DNA from: an uncultured Pseudomonas sp.
Lineage (GTDB): Bacteria; Pseudomonadota; Gammaproteobacteria; Pseudomonadales; Pseudomonadaceae
DNA: 5,558 nt
Assembly: GCA_937863915.1 (NCBI GenBank)
Contig: CALMID010000068.1
Location: forward strand, 1 to 5,558
Direction of reading: 5' to 3'
Within the stretch, counting starts at the first letter, position 1; each line of letters opens with the position of its first letter. Positions 5,413 to 5,558 of the stretch are shown piece by piece. The notes below the pieces were generated by a model that had not been told where the DNA came from, ran no database searches, and saw only the letters and a program-made list of their open reading frames with translations. The position numbers and the translations under genes were made by a program.

Positions 5413-5558
5413 ATGTACAAACTCGAAGTTCAGGATCTGCACAAGCGCTACGGCAGCAATGAAGTGCTCAAGGGTGTGTCCCTGGCGGCCAAGGCGGGCG
5501 ACGTGATCAGCATCATCGGCTCCAGCGGCTCGGGCAAGAGCACCTTCCTGCGCTGCAT
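5413..5558 (+). CDS. aotP: Arginine/ornithine ABC transporter ATPase AotP (HisP family), N-terminal part; runs off window
   Basis: Only the first 48 codons are visible. The protein begins [20 protein letters not shown] and reaches the Walker A P-loop GSSGSGKST at residues 36-44, followed by FLRC. The aromatic Y13 of the KRYG segment is the usual A-loop residue stacking on adenine. It is the ATP-hydrolysing subunit that would dimerise under AotQ-AotM in the cytoplasm. HisP-type proteins are about 250 residues, so roughly four fifths lie to the right of the window. The start is ATG 5413, 23 bases after the aotO stop, with a weak purine-rich element (AGAG) around 5399-5404 as ribosome site. In P. 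aeruginosa argR follows aotP; whether it does here cannot be seen. Confidence 0.95.
   Translation, partial: MYKLEVQDLHKRYGSNEVLKGVSLAAKAGDVISIIGSSGSGKSTFLRC

Noticed and set aside
1..5558. CRISPR arrays, tRNA or rRNA genes, insertion sequences, attachment sites
   Set aside because: No regularly spaced repeats, cloverleaf-forming segments, transposase frames or terminal inverted repeats were found on reading both strands.

Overview
The window is GC-rich, has third-position GC bias and contains an acsA-to-aot gene order. Together these point to a gammaproteobacterium of the Pseudomonas group. No replication, mobile, phage or CRISPR features were found, and the codon character is uniform throughout. 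It looks like core chromosome.

Layout. (1) Bases 1-860 hold the C-terminal part of an AMP-forming acetyl-CoA synthetase on the + strand. A hairpin and then a textbook intrinsic terminator follow. (2) Bases 950-1525 on the - strand hold a zinc-dependent nucleoside/guanine deaminase of the CDA fold, convergent with acs. (3) Bases 1526-1966 are a non-coding divergent control region. It contains a probable deaminase promoter, a candidate ArgR half-site, a perfect short hairpin and several small direct repeats. (4) From 1967 to the right edge runs a + strand ABC transporter operon for basic amino acids. In order it encodes a periplasmic binding protein, two permeases, an AspA/AstE-type zinc hydrolase-like protein and the beginning of the ATPase. 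This is the order I recall for the P. aeruginosa arginine/ornithine operon aotJQMOP (followed there by argR), which also lies next to acsA.

How the genes work together. AotJ would capture arginine or ornithine in the periplasm and hand it to the AotQ-AotM channel, powered by an AotP dimer. AotO is cytosolic by sequence and has no established transport role. It keeps the zinc ligands of the succinylglutamate desuccinylase/aspartoacylase family but appears to have lost the catalytic glutamate. Two strong hairpins without U-tracts in the aotJ-aotQ gap would fit a need for more binding protein than permease. The genes after aotQ are tightly packed with small gaps, consistent with co-translation.

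I see no wholly new system here. The most interesting points are the substituted active site of AotO, the hairpins around aotJ, the candidate ArgR site and the deaminase gene lying between acs and aot.
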